Origin: Arthrobacter sp. StoSoilB22
GTDB taxonomy: Bacteria > Actinomycetota > Actinomycetes > Actinomycetales > Micrococcaceae
Reading direction: 5' to 3'
DNA: 64,000 bases
Assembly (NCBI RefSeq): GCF_019977315.1
Contig: NZ_AP024652.1
Span: 1,984,001-2,048,000, forward strand
Numbering within the stretch: the stretch's first letter is position 1; the number at the start of each line of letters is the position of its first letter. Shown piece after piece: positions 33,705 to 43,487 of the stretch. A program made the translations under genes and the position numbers. Under the pieces are notes generated by a model that worked only from the letters and a program-made list of their open reading frames with translations, ran no database searches and was not told where the DNA came from.

Positions 33705-34832
33705 ATGGGAACCACCCCCAACTTTGTAGCGCCGGGCTTCGAGGGCGTTGCTTCAGCGTTCTTCGAGACTATTCCCGAAGGGCGACGAGCGGGTGCCGCT
33801 CTGTCCGTTTGGAAGGACGGCGCCGCTGTTGTCTCGCTGGCAGCCGGCACGGCTGACGGGGGTAACAGTCCCTTCAGGAACGACACCCTTATTCCTGTTG
33901 CTTCCGTGACCAAGGGCCTGGCCTCTCTGGTGATTGGTCGCCTGGTGGAGCTCGGGAGGATGCCTTCCTACGATACTGAGATCGGCGAGTTCTGGCCCGA
34001 GTTCGCCGCCCACGGCAAGGGAAAACTGTCAATTGGTGACGTCTTGGCTCACCGCGCCGGCCTTTCGGCCCCACGGGAGGCTTTGCCTAAGTCCGTCTAT
34101 CTGGACTCCATCGCGACCGCGGACGTCCTCGCCGCCCAGGAGCCTCTGTGGACACCCGGCGAAGGTCATCAGTACCACAACATCACCCATGGTGCCCTCA
34201 CTGCAAAGCTCGCGTTCCTCGCGACCGGGCGTTCCCTTGGCAGCTTGTTTGCCGAAGAAATAGCCGGGCCTTTGTCCGCCGATGCTTGGATCGGGCTTCC
34301 TGAGGAGTACGACACAAGAGTCGCCACGATGGTGCCCGACCCATTGCCCCCGGCACCGGCCATGTCAGTCCCTAATTCCTACTGGTTGGAGCGGGCCGTA
34401 AATCTGGGCTCCGGAGTGGGTTTCCCGAACTTGGTGGAGTCCGCCGACGGCCGACGCGCCGAGATGCCAGGCGTCAATGGTTTTGCTACTGCTGAGGCTG
34501 TTGCGAAAATCTATTCTGCTGCAGTTGTGCCAACCGAAGGGGTCCGCCTACTTTCGGATGCGGCCGTAGACGACGTTCGCAAGCCGCGCAGCAAGGGGGA
34601 GCCGGTTTTCGGAGGTCAGCCGCCGTACCAGGCCTTTGGCGCGGGAGTCATGGTCCCCTCGCATTGGGACCCCTATCTGACCGAGTACTCCTTCGGCCAC
34701 GACGGCGCCTTGGGCCAGGTGGCCTTCGCAGACCCATACTTCAAAGTCGGCTTCGCATACTTCACCAATCAAGCTGGCGACTGGGAACGCGGTAAATCTG
34801 TGACGACAGCGTTGTGGCGCGACCTGAACTGA
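33705..34832 (+). CDS. Serine hydrolase of the class C beta-lactamase/EstB family
   Basis: 375 residues; GGAGAAGGA precedes the ATG. The catalytic Ser67-x-x-Lys70 is in ASVTKGL and a Tyr157-x-Asn159 triplet is in YHNI; the C-terminal SFGHDGALGQ corresponds to the KTG-like strand region. Proteins of this kind in soil actinobacteria are esterases or peptidases more often than true beta-lactamases. No signal peptide. A truncated relative lies at 23180-23497. It may de-esterify glycosides together with the neighbouring glycosidases. Confidence 0.85.
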   Translation: MGTTPNFVAPGFEGVASAFFETIPEGRRAGAALSVWKDGAAVVSLAAGTADGGNSPFRNDTLIPVASVTKGLASLVIGRLVELGRMPSYDTEIGEFWPEFAAHGKGKLSIGDVLAHRAGLSAPREALPKSVYLDSIATADVLAAQEPLWTPGEGHQYHNITHGALTAKLAFLATGRSLGSLFAEEIAGPLSADAWIGLPEEYDTRVATMVPDPLPPAPAMSVPNSYWLERAVNLGSGVGFPNLVESADGRRAEMPGVNGFATAEAVAKIYSAAVVPTEGVRLLSDAAVDDVRKPRSKGEPVFGGQPPYQAFGAGVMVPSHWDPYLTEYSFGHDGALGQVAFADPYFKVGFAYFTNQAGDWERGKSVTTALWRDLN

Positions 34833-34960
34833 CCCTCCAGCAGCCCTTCCTCGTTCGACGGCAAACCGGCGATGCGCAGGCAGGTCTGACCCGACGGGCG
34901 TCTCCCCGTGGGTATTCAAACGAGTAAGAAAAAATGACTTGACGATCGAAAGAGGTTCGG

Positions 34961-35869
34961 ATGACGCAGGAAGCACATGCCCAGCCACCTATCAGCACGA
35001 TTGCAGTAATTGGCGCCGGGACCATGGGCCTGGCCATCGCCCGGCTCTTCGCGAGCACCGGACGCAGCGTACGCGTTTACGATGCGCGAATTGCGGATTT
35101 GCCGGAATTCCCTGGCATCGAAGCCTGCTCAGACCTGCCTTCTTGCCTCGCAGGTGCAGACATCATTTTTGAGGCCATTTCCGAACAACTGAGCGCCAAG
35201 CAAGCACTCCTCCGACAAATTCAGGAACTAGTGGGTCCTGTGCCTGTGGCATCCAATACTTCCACCTTTCGTCCAGGCCAGCTGGCTGAAGGATTGGTTC
35301 ACCCGGAGGCCATACTCGTTGCACATTTCTTCCACCCGGCAGACATTGTTCCGCTCGTGGAGTTGGTGCCGCATGCCACGACCGCTTCATCTGCACTGAC
35401 GCTAACTCGGTCGCTTATTGCAGAAGCAGGCAAGGTAGTGGTGTCCCTGAACCGCGAAGTTGACGGTTTCATCGCTAATCGGTTGCAGGCAGCACTCATC
35501 CGTGAAGCTGTGTGGCTGCTTCGACAAGGAATAGCGTCCGCTGAAGAGATCGACGCAGCCGTCGTTCATGGCATCGGACCCCGGTGGGCACTTGCAGGTC
35601 CCTTTGAAGTCATGGACCGCGGAGGGCTCAACATATGGCAGGCAGTAACAGAGCGCCTTTTTCCGCTTCTCAGTGTCGAGGCTTCAGCCCCGAAGGAAAT
35701 TTTGGTTCACGTTGAGCGAGGCGAGCTGGGTGCGAAATCCGGGCAGGGCTTCTACGCATATGACGCCCACTCGGCATCGCCGATGAGCCGATTGGGCGCC
35801 GTTCTGCTTGCTGCCTCAACACCAGTCCCGTCCAAGGATCCGGCACCAACTGAGTTCCGGTCAGCTTAG
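34961..35869 (+). CDS. 3-hydroxyacyl-CoA dehydrogenase-family NAD enzyme
   Basis: 302 residues. The N-terminal Rossmann fold has IAVIGAGTMGLAIARLF, then ASNTSTF and AHFFHPADIVPLVELV, and the C-terminal helical domain has DGFIANRLQAALIREAVWLL and GPRWALAGPFEVMDRGG. The family covers fatty-acid beta-oxidation enzymes and also L-gulonate 3-dehydrogenase-type sugar-acid dehydrogenases. Lack of a fused crotonase domain and the sugar context favour the latter. It stands just before the second GH78 gene. Confidence 0.85.
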   Translation: MTQEAHAQPPISTIAVIGAGTMGLAIARLFASTGRSVRVYDARIADLPEFPGIEACSDLPSCLAGADIIFEAISEQLSAKQALLRQIQELVGPVPVASNTSTFRPGQLAEGLVHPEAILVAHFFHPADIVPLVELVPHATTASSALTLTRSLIAEAGKVVVSLNREVDGFIANRLQAALIREAVWLLRQGIASAEEIDAAVVHGIGPRWALAGPFEVMDRGGLNIWQAVTERLFPLLSVEASAPKEILVHVERGELGAKSGQGFYAYDAHSASPMSRLGAVLLAASTPVPSKDPAPTEFRSA

Positions 35870-35942
35870 AAATTGCGGACACCACCCTAGGGCCTTTGAC
35901 ACCCAAGGTCTGCGTTCAACTCAACCCACGCTGGAGACTTCT

Positions 35943-38762
35943 ATGGCAATGGCTGCCGCTCCCGATGCCCCTCGCTTTGAGCACCGCACGGACCCAGGTC
36001 CTGTCCTCGGTCTCGGTACAGGGGCGCCCCGGCTCTCATGGTCGGTACCGCACGCCGAGGTCGGCTACTCACAGACAGCCTACGAGTTGGAGATCAGCCG
36101 GGGTGGGCTCGTCCAGGTGTACAGCATCGAAGGCTCCGAGCAAGTACTGGTTCCGTGGCCCGCGCCCGATCTTTCCTCCCGTGAGTCCGCCGGGGTGCGG
36201 GTTCGTGTCAGCCATAATTCGGACTGGAGCGAATGGAGCGAGCGGTCAGTCGTTGAAGCCGGACTCCTCAATGCCAATGACTGGGTGGCCGACTTCATTA
36301 GCCCAGTGGGCATCGGAGGGCAGGACATGCCTGCCCCCATTCTGACCGGAGTACTTGATGTGCCTGCCCAAGTCAGTAAAGCCCGCCTTTACGCGACCGC
36401 CCATGGGATCTACACCGGTACGTTGAACGGGAAGCCGATCGACGACAGCGTTCTGGCTCCAGGATGGACCTCTTACGACCACCGACTTCGTTACCACGCC
36501 TACGACGTCACAACTTTGATCCGTCAAGGTACCAATAACTTGGAGATGCTGCTTGGCAACGGCTGGTACCGTGGCCGGCTAGGCTTTGAAAACAAGCGCG
36601 CCCTATATGGCGACCGGCTGGCAGTGCTCGCCCAGCTTGAGGTCACGACGGTCGACGGCGGCACATACGTCCTGGCTTCCGACGGCTCCTGGACAGCCCG
36701 GGAGAGCAGCATCCTTACCGATGACTTGTACGACGGACAGCGGACCGATCTCAGGATCCGCAACTCCGGCGAGAGCCCGGCAGCTGGAACCGTCGAGGTC
36801 GTTAATGCTGACCTTTCACGGCTGGTCGCCGCCCAGGGACCTGCCGTGCGCCCCACCGAAGTCGTCCCGGCGCATGCTGTTTTCACCTCACCCTCAGGGC
36901 GGACGCTGGTGGACTTTGGCCAGAACGTTGTCGGCTGGATCAGGCTAAGGGCCCGCAACCTGCCCGCCGGGAGCGAGGTCGTTGTCCGCCACGCGGAAGT
37001 CCTCGAGAACAATGAACTTTGCACCGAACCCCTGCGAACGGCCAAGGCAACGGACTCCTACATCGTTGCCGGGTCCACCGAGGAAACACTCGAGCCTTCG
37101 CTCACCCTGCATGGCTTCCGCTATGCGGAGGTTACGGGTGTTCCTCAACTCACGGCTGGAGACATTGAGGCCGTTGTTGTCGGATCTGACCTGCGACGTA
37201 CCGGGTGGTTCTCTTCTTCCAACGAACTACTCAACAGATTCCACGAAAACGTTGTGTGGAGCATGAGGGGCAACTTTGTGGATGTCCCCACTGACTGCCC
37301 GCAGCGTGACGAGCGCCTCGGCTGGACGGGTGACATCCAGGTTTTCGCACCGACGGCTTCGTTCCTCTTCGATACCACCGGTTTCCTCAACTCCTGGCTG
37401 GCCGATCTTGCCGCCGAGCAACTGCCGGACGGTTCCGTACCCCACGTCGTGCCCGACGTCATCCATTCGGAGTACACCAATGCCCCCACCGCCGCGTGGG
37501 GTGACGCTGCAATACTCGTTCCTTGGACGCTCTACCAGCGGGCAGGCGACAAGCAAATTCTTGAGCGGCATTTCAAGAGCATGTGTGCGTGGCTGGACAG
37601 GGTTGCCTCGCTGGCAGGCCCTGACCATCTGTGGACGGGAGGTTTTCAGTACGGCGACTGGCTGGATCCCAGCGCCCCACCCGAGGATGCGGCTCGCGCC
37701 CAAACAGATCCCGACGTCGTGGCCACGGCCCACTTCGCGCGCTCCGCCGAGGTACTCAGCAAAGCAGCTGCGTTGCTTGGACGCGACCAAGAAGCGGCAC
37801 GCTACACCAAACTGGCCGAGGAAGTCCGGGACGCCTTCGCCCGGACTTTCGTGACCCCTGCCGGCAGAATCCTTTCGGACAGCCAGTCGGCCTATGCAAT
37901 GGCCTTGGAATGGGCGTTGCTGCCGACTGAAGAACAACGGGCGGAAGCCGCCCGACGTCTGGCCGATCTGGTGCGCATGAGCGGGTTCCGTATCAGCACC
38001 GGATTCGTCGGCACCCCACTCGTATGCGACGCCCTTACATCTACGGGACATGTGGATACTGCCTACCGGCTTCTGTTGCAGACAGGCTGCCCATCATGGC
38101 TCTACCCGGTCACCATGGGGGCGACCACGATCTGGGAACGGTGGGACAGCATGCGGCCTGATGGCAGCGTGAACCCGGGCGGCATGACATCCTTCAACCA
38201 CTACGCCCTGGGCGCGGTCGCGGACTGGATGCACCGGAGCGTGGCCGGCCTGGCGCCTGCCGCGGCCGGCTACCGTGAACTGGTGGTTCATCCATACCCG
38301 ACGGCGGCTCTCACCTCTGCGTCCGCCAGTCACCTGACCCCTTACGGGGAAGCCGCTGTTCGCTGGGAGCGCTCCAACGGGCGGCTGAAGTTGGACATCA
38401 AGGTGCCGGTGGGCGCCACAGCGCAAGTTCATGTTCCAGGCGCCCCGGAACCGGAAACAGTGGCGCATGGCGAGTACACATGGGACGTTTTCGATCCCAC
38501 GACAGCCTCGGAGGGCGCAGCGACCGAAACCATCCGCGACGTGCTCGACCACATGCCTGCCGCGTGGTCGGCTGTGGTGGCTGCCGCCGTCGAAACCGGC
38601 GTCACCCCCGGGGGCGAAGCGCAGGCGGCAGATAAAATCAGCCGGCACCTCAACGAGCCAGCCAGCACCTTGGGAACTGTTCTGGCCCCGGAACCGTGGG
38701 TGGATGCGCGGGTTCCTTTGCAGCGGCGCGTAGCCGAGATCCTCGCTGAGGCGCGTTCATGA
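35943..38762 (+). CDS. GH78 alpha-L-rhamnosidase, second enzyme, with C-terminal extension
   Basis: 939 residues from ATG 35943 (GGAGACTTCT upstream). Domain order as in other GH78 enzymes: fibronectin-like domain (RLSWSVPHAEVGYSQTAYEL), beta domains (YATAHGIYTGTLNGK; LLGNGWYRGR), the barrel with FVDVPTDCPQRDERLGWTGD bearing the acid residue and TTIWERWDSM with the base, then SHLTPYGEAAVRWER. About 90 extra C-terminal residues follow (TIRDVLDHMPAAWSAVVAAA ... LQRRVAEILAEARS), predicted helical and not part of the usual fold. The gene overlaps the GH43 gene as ATGA and starts the operon that runs to 47829. Confidence 0.92.
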   Translation: MAMAAAPDAPRFEHRTDPGPVLGLGTGAPRLSWSVPHAEVGYSQTAYELEISRGGLVQVYSIEGSEQVLVPWPAPDLSSRESAGVRVRVSHNSDWSEWSERSVVEAGLLNANDWVADFISPVGIGGQDMPAPILTGVLDVPAQVSKARLYATAHGIYTGTLNGKPIDDSVLAPGWTSYDHRLRYHAYDVTTLIRQGTNNLEMLLGNGWYRGRLGFENKRALYGDRLAVLAQLEVTTVDGGTYVLASDGSWTARESSILTDDLYDGQRTDLRIRNSGESPAAGTVEVVNADLSRLVAAQGPAVRPTEVVPAHAVFTSPSGRTLVDFGQNVVGWIRLRARNLPAGSEVVVRHAEVLENNELCTEPLRTAKATDSYIVAGSTEETLEPSLTLHGFRYAEVTGVPQLTAGDIEAVVVGSDLRRTGWFSSSNELLNRFHENVVWSMRGNFVDVPTDCPQRDERLGWTGDIQVFAPTASFLFDTTGFLNSWLADLAAEQLPDGSVPHVVPDVIHSEYTNAPTAAWGDAAILVPWTLYQRAGDKQILERHFKSMCAWLDRVASLAGPDHLWTGGFQYGDWLDPSAPPEDAARAQTDPDVVATAHFARSAEVLSKAAALLGRDQEAARYTKLAEEVRDAFARTFVTPAGRILSDSQSAYAMALEWALLPTEEQRAEAARRLADLVRMSGFRISTGFVGTPLVCDALTSTGHVDTAYRLLLQTGCPSWLYPVTMGATTIWERWDSMRPDGSVNPGGMTSFNHYALGAVADWMHRSVAGLAPAAAGYRELVVHPYPTAALTSASASHLTPYGEAAVRWERSNGRLKLDIKVPVGATAQVHVPGAPEPETVAHGEYTWDVFDPTTASEGAATETIRDVLDHMPAAWSAVVAAAVETGVTPGGEAQAADKISRHLNEPASTLGTVLAPEPWVDARVPLQRRVAEILAEARS

Positions 38763-40258
38763 CCGCCTTTACAGGCGGCGGGAACTCTGCTTTCCAGCCT
38801 ATTTTGCCTGGCTTCCACCCTGACCCAACGATCTGCCGGGTAGGCGGAGACTATTATCTGTCAACGTCAAGCTTTGAATATTTCCCCGGCGCACCCATTT
38901 TCCACAGCCGAGACCTGGTGAACTGGTCGCAGATCGGCCATGTCCTGGGCCGCAGGAGCCAATTCCGCTTGGGTGATCCCCGGCCTTCGACAGGCATTTA
39001 TGGATCTACGCTGCGCCACCATGACGGTATGTTCTGGTTCATCACCACCAACGTCAGTGATTACGAATCCGGCCAAGTCTTAGTGCACGCAAAGGATCCG
39101 GCAGGGCCGTGGAGCGATCCCGTCTTCATTGACGGCGCAATCGGCATCGACCCGGACCTGTGCTGGGACGATGACGGTACTTGCTATCTGAGCTGGAAGG
39201 CCATGAGCTTTACCGAAGGTGAGATTGGCATTCTCCAAGCGCGCTTGGATACCGCCAGTGGGCGACTCCTGAGCGACCCGTATCCGATCTGGCAGGGGAC
39301 GGGTATGGGGGCCGTGGAGGCCCCCCACCTTTACCGCGTAGACGATTTCTGGTATCTGCTGCTCGCCGAGGGCGGCACCGAGCGAGGACACTGCGTCACG
39401 GTCGCCCGCAGCGTAAGGCCATCCGGACCGTTCGATGCCTGCTACGCAAATCCCGTTTTCACGCACCGCAGTTCGATCCACCCGGTTCAAAACGTAGGAC
39501 ACGCCGATCTTGTACAGACACCGGAAGGGGAGTGGGCCGCCGTGTATCTCGGTGTCCGCCCTAAGGGCCCCACTCCGGGCTTCCACGTCCTTGGACGCGA
39601 GACGTTTATCGCGGGTATTGATTGGATTGATGGATGGCCGCACTTTGACGAGGACCGCTTCGACGTCCCTGCAGCTGAGACAGCATTTACGGAGAATTTC
39701 GCCACCGGGGAGCTGGACGCCCGGTGGGTAGTCCCCGGCGGCGAGCCTGCCAGCATTACAGCAACGGATTCCGACGGCGGCATCCGGCTTAAGCCGCTGG
39801 CCGACGGTACTCCGGGGCTGCTCTGCACCCGGGTACAGGACTTCCATTGGACGGCGGACGCCACCATCGAGGCAAGTGGCAGCCTCGTGCTCCGCATCGA
39901 TGACCGCTATTGCTTTGGCCTGACCTGCGGCGACGGGAAGGTCCGGGCTTGGGCGCAGTTGGGTGAGATCCGGCACGAAACCGGTTCGGCCGACCTTGCT
40001 GCGGGCAGCCCGGTGACGCTCCGCCTGCAGAGTGTGCCCGCGTCTTCGCCCACCACGCCCCTTGGCCACGGCGGACCGGACGAGATCGTACTGTCCGTCG
40101 TCGAGCATTCCAAGGCCCGTGAACTCGGCAGACTGGACGGCCGCCACCTCTCCACAGAAGTCGCTTCAGGCTTTACGGGGCGGATGCTGGCACTTCAGTC
40201 GACGGGCCCCGAGGGCAAATTTATGTCTGTCAGCTACACACCCGACTCTCTGCAGTAG
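38759..40258 (+). CDS. GH43 beta-xylosidase/alpha-L-arabinofuranosidase (two-domain type)
   Basis: 499 residues. The propeller carries the base Asp22 in GFHPDPTICRV, GIDPDLCWDDDGTCYL with the modulating aspartate and GAVEAPHLY with the acid glutamate. After about residue 310 a jelly-roll C-terminal domain of the GH43 beta-xylosidase type begins (TENFATGELDARWVV ... GLLCTRVQ). No signal peptide. It is translationally coupled to the rhamnosidase upstream and is 13 bp from the apiosidase-like gene downstream. Confidence 0.9.
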   Translation: MTAFTGGGNSAFQPILPGFHPDPTICRVGGDYYLSTSSFEYFPGAPIFHSRDLVNWSQIGHVLGRRSQFRLGDPRPSTGIYGSTLRHHDGMFWFITTNVSDYESGQVLVHAKDPAGPWSDPVFIDGAIGIDPDLCWDDDGTCYLSWKAMSFTEGEIGILQARLDTASGRLLSDPYPIWQGTGMGAVEAPHLYRVDDFWYLLLAEGGTERGHCVTVARSVRPSGPFDACYANPVFTHRSSIHPVQNVGHADLVQTPEGEWAAVYLGVRPKGPTPGFHVLGRETFIAGIDWIDGWPHFDEDRFDVPAAETAFTENFATGELDARWVVPGGEPASITATDSDGGIRLKPLADGTPGLLCTRVQDFHWTADATIEASGSLVLRIDDRYCFGLTCGDGKVRAWAQLGEIRHETGSADLAAGSPVTLRLQSVPASSPTTPLGHGGPDEIVLSVVEHSKARELGRLDGRHLSTEVASGFTGRMLALQSTGPEGKFMSVSYTPDSLQ

Positions 40259-40271
40259 AAAGACCACCATC

Positions 40272-42020
40272 ATGCCATTTACAAAGAACGCTACGCTGGC
40301 GGACGTTCTCGCCGACCCACAAGCTTCAGCCGTACTGGACCACCATCTTCCGGGGTTTCGGACGTGGAACGACTGGACACTCTCGCCCCTTGCGAAGCTG
40401 GCGGAGGTTACAGGTTGGGCCAGGGGAATCGGAGGGACGGACCCTGACCTTACCGCACTGTGGGAGGACTTGGGATCTCTTGAATCGTCGCCCGTAGTCA
40501 ATAAGATTCCCGCGGCCCCTCTGGGGCCCCAGCCGGATTATGACGAATCCGGCTGTGTAGGTTCCCGAGCCGTCATCGACTCCATCCCCTCCGCTCAGCA
40601 ATGGGGTGTTGCAGAGGTCGTTCTGAAGGGGCCGTCCCATGGAAATCCCTTCACAGCCGTGGAGATCCATGCGACGTTCCGATGCGGCAGCGCCTCGGTG
40701 CAGGTCGGTGGCTTTTATGACGGAGACGGCGTCTACCGCATCCGATTCATGCCGCCGACCCCCGGCCAATGGGCTTTCAAGACCAGCTCCAACGCTTCCT
40801 CACTCGATGGCATCGCCGGAACGGTTGACGTAACCGGGCGGCATGACGGAAACCATGGTCCGGTGGTGGTGCGGGACACGTTCCATTTCGCCTATAAGGA
40901 CGGCACCCCTTACCTCCCGTTCGGGACCACAGCCTATGCGTGGACCAATCAAACTCAGGAACTGCAGGACCAGACGCTTCGAACACTGGCAGAGTCTCCG
41001 TTCACGAAGATCCGCATGTGCGTTTTCCCGAAATCGTATTCCTACAATGCCAACGAACCCGACCATTACGCCTACGCCCGGAACTCTGACGGCAGCTGGG
41101 ACTTCACCCGCTTTGACGTAGCCTTCTTCCGCAACTTGGAGCAGAGAATTCTAGGCTTGCAGCGCCTGGGCATCGAAGCGGATCTGATTCTGTTCCATCC
41201 TTACGACAGGTGGGGCTTCTCGGATATGCCGGCGTGGGCGGACGATTTGTATCTCAGCTATATTGTGCGCAGGCTCGGCGCCTACCGCAACGTTTGGTGG
41301 TCGTTGGCCAACGAATACGACTTTATGCAGACCAAAACGGACAATGACTGGGAACGGTTTGCCGCCGTGGTAGGCCGGGAGGACCACGCAGGGCACCTGA
41401 TCTCTATCCACAATGGGGCAAAGTTTTACGACTACACCCGGCCGTGGGTCACGCATTGCAGCATCCAGCGGACGGATAATTACCTCTCGGCGGAGAACAC
41501 GGATTCATGGCGGAATCAGTGGGGTAAGCCGGCAGTCATTGACGAGGTCGGCTATGAGGGGGACGTGGCCGAGGGCTGGGGCAACCTCAGCCCGCAGGAG
41601 ATGCTCCGCCGTTGCTGGGAAGGCGCCGTCCGCGGCGGCTACGTGAACCACGGCGAGACATACCTCGATGAGGATGACGTGATTTGGTGGGCCAAGGGGG
41701 GCACCCTCAAGGGACAGTCGCCAGCCCGGATCGGCTTCCTCAGCCGGCTCGTTGCCGAATCACCCAGCGGAAGGTGGGACCCGCTCCCGGGCGACTGGGA
41801 CTCCCGGACGGGAGGCGACGAAGATCACCGCGTCATCTACCTCGGGCTGGGTCGCCCCAAGTTCCGTTCAATCTTAGTACCGGCCGGATCTGCCTGGCAT
41901 GTGGATGTCATTGATACCTGGAACATGACAATCGATACGTTGTCGGATCCGGTGGAGGGGCGGGTGGTGGTCGATCTGCCAGGGCGGGAGTACATCGCCA
42001 TCCGAATCCGTCGCGCATAA
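40272..42020 (+). CDS. Apiosidase-like glycosidase (DUF5060-DUF4038 type), first copy
   Basis: 582 residues from ATG 40272. Residues 1-70 are a helical module (NATLADVLADPQASAVLDHH ... LTALWEDLGSL). About 110-205 is an immunoglobulin-like DUF5060 domain (VVLKGPSHGNPFTAVEIHAT; GFYDGDGVYRIRFMPP). A TIM barrel follows (YLPFGTTAYAW; ILFHPYDRWGF) with acid/base Glu348 in WWSLANEYDF and nucleophile Glu425 in AVIDEVGYEGD. The DUF4038 barrel is the fold of GH140 apiosidases. Together with apnL downstream this indicates release of D-apiose. No signal peptide. A paralogue lies at 43488, across an MFS gene. Confidence 0.82.
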   Translation: MPFTKNATLADVLADPQASAVLDHHLPGFRTWNDWTLSPLAKLAEVTGWARGIGGTDPDLTALWEDLGSLESSPVVNKIPAAPLGPQPDYDESGCVGSRAVIDSIPSAQQWGVAEVVLKGPSHGNPFTAVEIHATFRCGSASVQVGGFYDGDGVYRIRFMPPTPGQWAFKTSSNASSLDGIAGTVDVTGRHDGNHGPVVVRDTFHFAYKDGTPYLPFGTTAYAWTNQTQELQDQTLRTLAESPFTKIRMCVFPKSYSYNANEPDHYAYARNSDGSWDFTRFDVAFFRNLEQRILGLQRLGIEADLILFHPYDRWGFSDMPAWADDLYLSYIVRRLGAYRNVWWSLANEYDFMQTKTDNDWERFAAVVGREDHAGHLISIHNGAKFYDYTRPWVTHCSIQRTDNYLSAENTDSWRNQWGKPAVIDEVGYEGDVAEGWGNLSPQEMLRRCWEGAVRGGYVNHGETYLDEDDVIWWAKGGTLKGQSPARIGFLSRLVAESPSGRWDPLPGDWDSRTGGDEDHRVIYLGLGRPKFRSILVPAGSAWHVDVIDTWNMTIDTLSDPVEGRVVVDLPGREYIAIRIRRA

Positions 42021-42118
42021 ACCATGTGACATAAAATTCGACATCCCGATAGCCCCCGTTGGGCTTCTGATCCGCACCACTTCGCGGCAGAAACACCAGT
42101 CTGTTGTGAGGAACCAGC

Positions 42119-43414
42119 ATGGCGCCAAAACTGAAACAAGGCCAGGACGAAAAGCAACTCCCGGCCCAGCAAAGCAAAGGGAACTTCCCTTTCGTTGGGC
42201 TTGTGGTCCTCTCTGCTGGCATTTTTACTTCGATGGCCACCGAATTCCTGCCGGCCGGCCTGATCCCCCAGCTATCCGGGGATTTTGACCGCTCGGTGTC
42301 CGAAGTCGGAAATCTCATCACGGTCTTCGCGTTGACAGTAATTGTGACGGCCGCACCTCTGGCCGTGCTCACCCGCCGGATTCCACGTAAGGGAATGGTC
42401 CTGGGCTCGTTTGCCGCGATTGGCGCGGCCAATCTGCTGACCGTAGTTGCGCCGACGTTTGAGGTTCTGCTTGTTGCCCGTGTGCTTGGTGCCGTAGCGC
42501 ATGGTGCGTTCTGGACCGTAGTAGCGGCCTATCCGGCGCACCTCGTTCGTCCCTCCCAGCTGGGCAAGGCCACGGCGATCACAGCGGCCGGTGGTTCGGT
42601 GTCCGGCGTAGTCGGCATCCCGCTCGGCAATGCCCTGGGGCAGGCCTTTGGCTGGCGGGTTTCATTCGCCGCTCTCGCTGTGCTCGTGTTGATCGTTTTG
42701 GTGTTGATGATCCGCTTCCTTCCAGCCATACCCGGGCAATTGCCCGCCCGGACAAGCAAAGAAATGGTCCGTGACAGGCAGGACAAGAGCCTGCCGGCCA
42801 TCCTGATGATTTGTCTTCTCATCCTGCTTGTCGTTGCGGCGCAAAACGGCTTCGGAACCTTTCAGGTGGTGTGGTTACTGGACGTCGCCCACTTCGCGAC
42901 CGGCGCCATCCCTGTTGTTCTCCTGGCCGGAGGAATCGCCAGCGCGGTCGGAGTCGCCGTGGTGGGCGCACTCTACAGCCGGTTCCCGCGGAGATTGCTC
43001 CTCTGTGCGCTGACATTCATGGTTGTCATACTATGCACTGTTCCGGTGGCCGCGGCCAGCGGTGCAGAAGCCATTGTGTGGATTCTCGTCATCCTGATGG
43101 GGGCAGTTTTCGGAGGCATACCGGTCATGCTTCAAACCCGGATGATGTGGTCGGCTTCTCCCCACAGCCGTAACCTGGCGGCGGCCCTTCAGACCACCGC
43201 ATTCAACGTCGGCATCGGCGGAGGGGCATTCTTCGGTGGGCTCGCCCTGGCGGGAACATCCTTGGCATTATTGCCCTACTGGGCTGCCGGCGGCATGTTC
43301 TTGGCCTTGCTCACGGCTGGCATCTGGGATAGCTACGGCCGCGTGGTCGCTAGAAGACTGGCCCGGAATCCTAACGGTGCACACGGAGAACCGGATGCTC
43401 CAGCCGGCCGATGA
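42119..43414 (+). CDS. MFS transporter, DHA1 sugar-efflux-like
   Basis: 431 residues with twelve predicted helices. The N-terminus TEFLPAGLIPQLSGDF and the segment RRIPRKGMVLGSF match the DHA1/AraJ group, and ARVLGAVAHGAFWTVVAAYP is the group's helix 4 signature. Members are usually exporters of sugars or drugs, but being enclosed by two apiosidase-like genes it may move apiose or apiosides in either direction. No other importer is seen in this operon. Confidence 0.88.
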   Translation: MAPKLKQGQDEKQLPAQQSKGNFPFVGLVVLSAGIFTSMATEFLPAGLIPQLSGDFDRSVSEVGNLITVFALTVIVTAAPLAVLTRRIPRKGMVLGSFAAIGAANLLTVVAPTFEVLLVARVLGAVAHGAFWTVVAAYPAHLVRPSQLGKATAITAAGGSVSGVVGIPLGNALGQAFGWRVSFAALAVLVLIVLVLMIRFLPAIPGQLPARTSKEMVRDRQDKSLPAILMICLLILLVVAAQNGFGTFQVVWLLDVAHFATGAIPVVLLAGGIASAVGVAVVGALYSRFPRRLLLCALTFMVVILCTVPVAAASGAEAIVWILVILMGAVFGGIPVMLQTRMMWSASPHSRNLAAALQTTAFNVGIGGGAFFGGLALAGTSLALLPYWAAGGMFLALLTAGIWDSYGRVVARRLARNPNGAHGEPDAPAGR

Positions 43415-43487
43415 ACAGCCCGGCCCGTTCACCTAGTCACTGCCCAACGTAACGTCAACCCGAACACACTGGAAAGGACCGCTCTCC

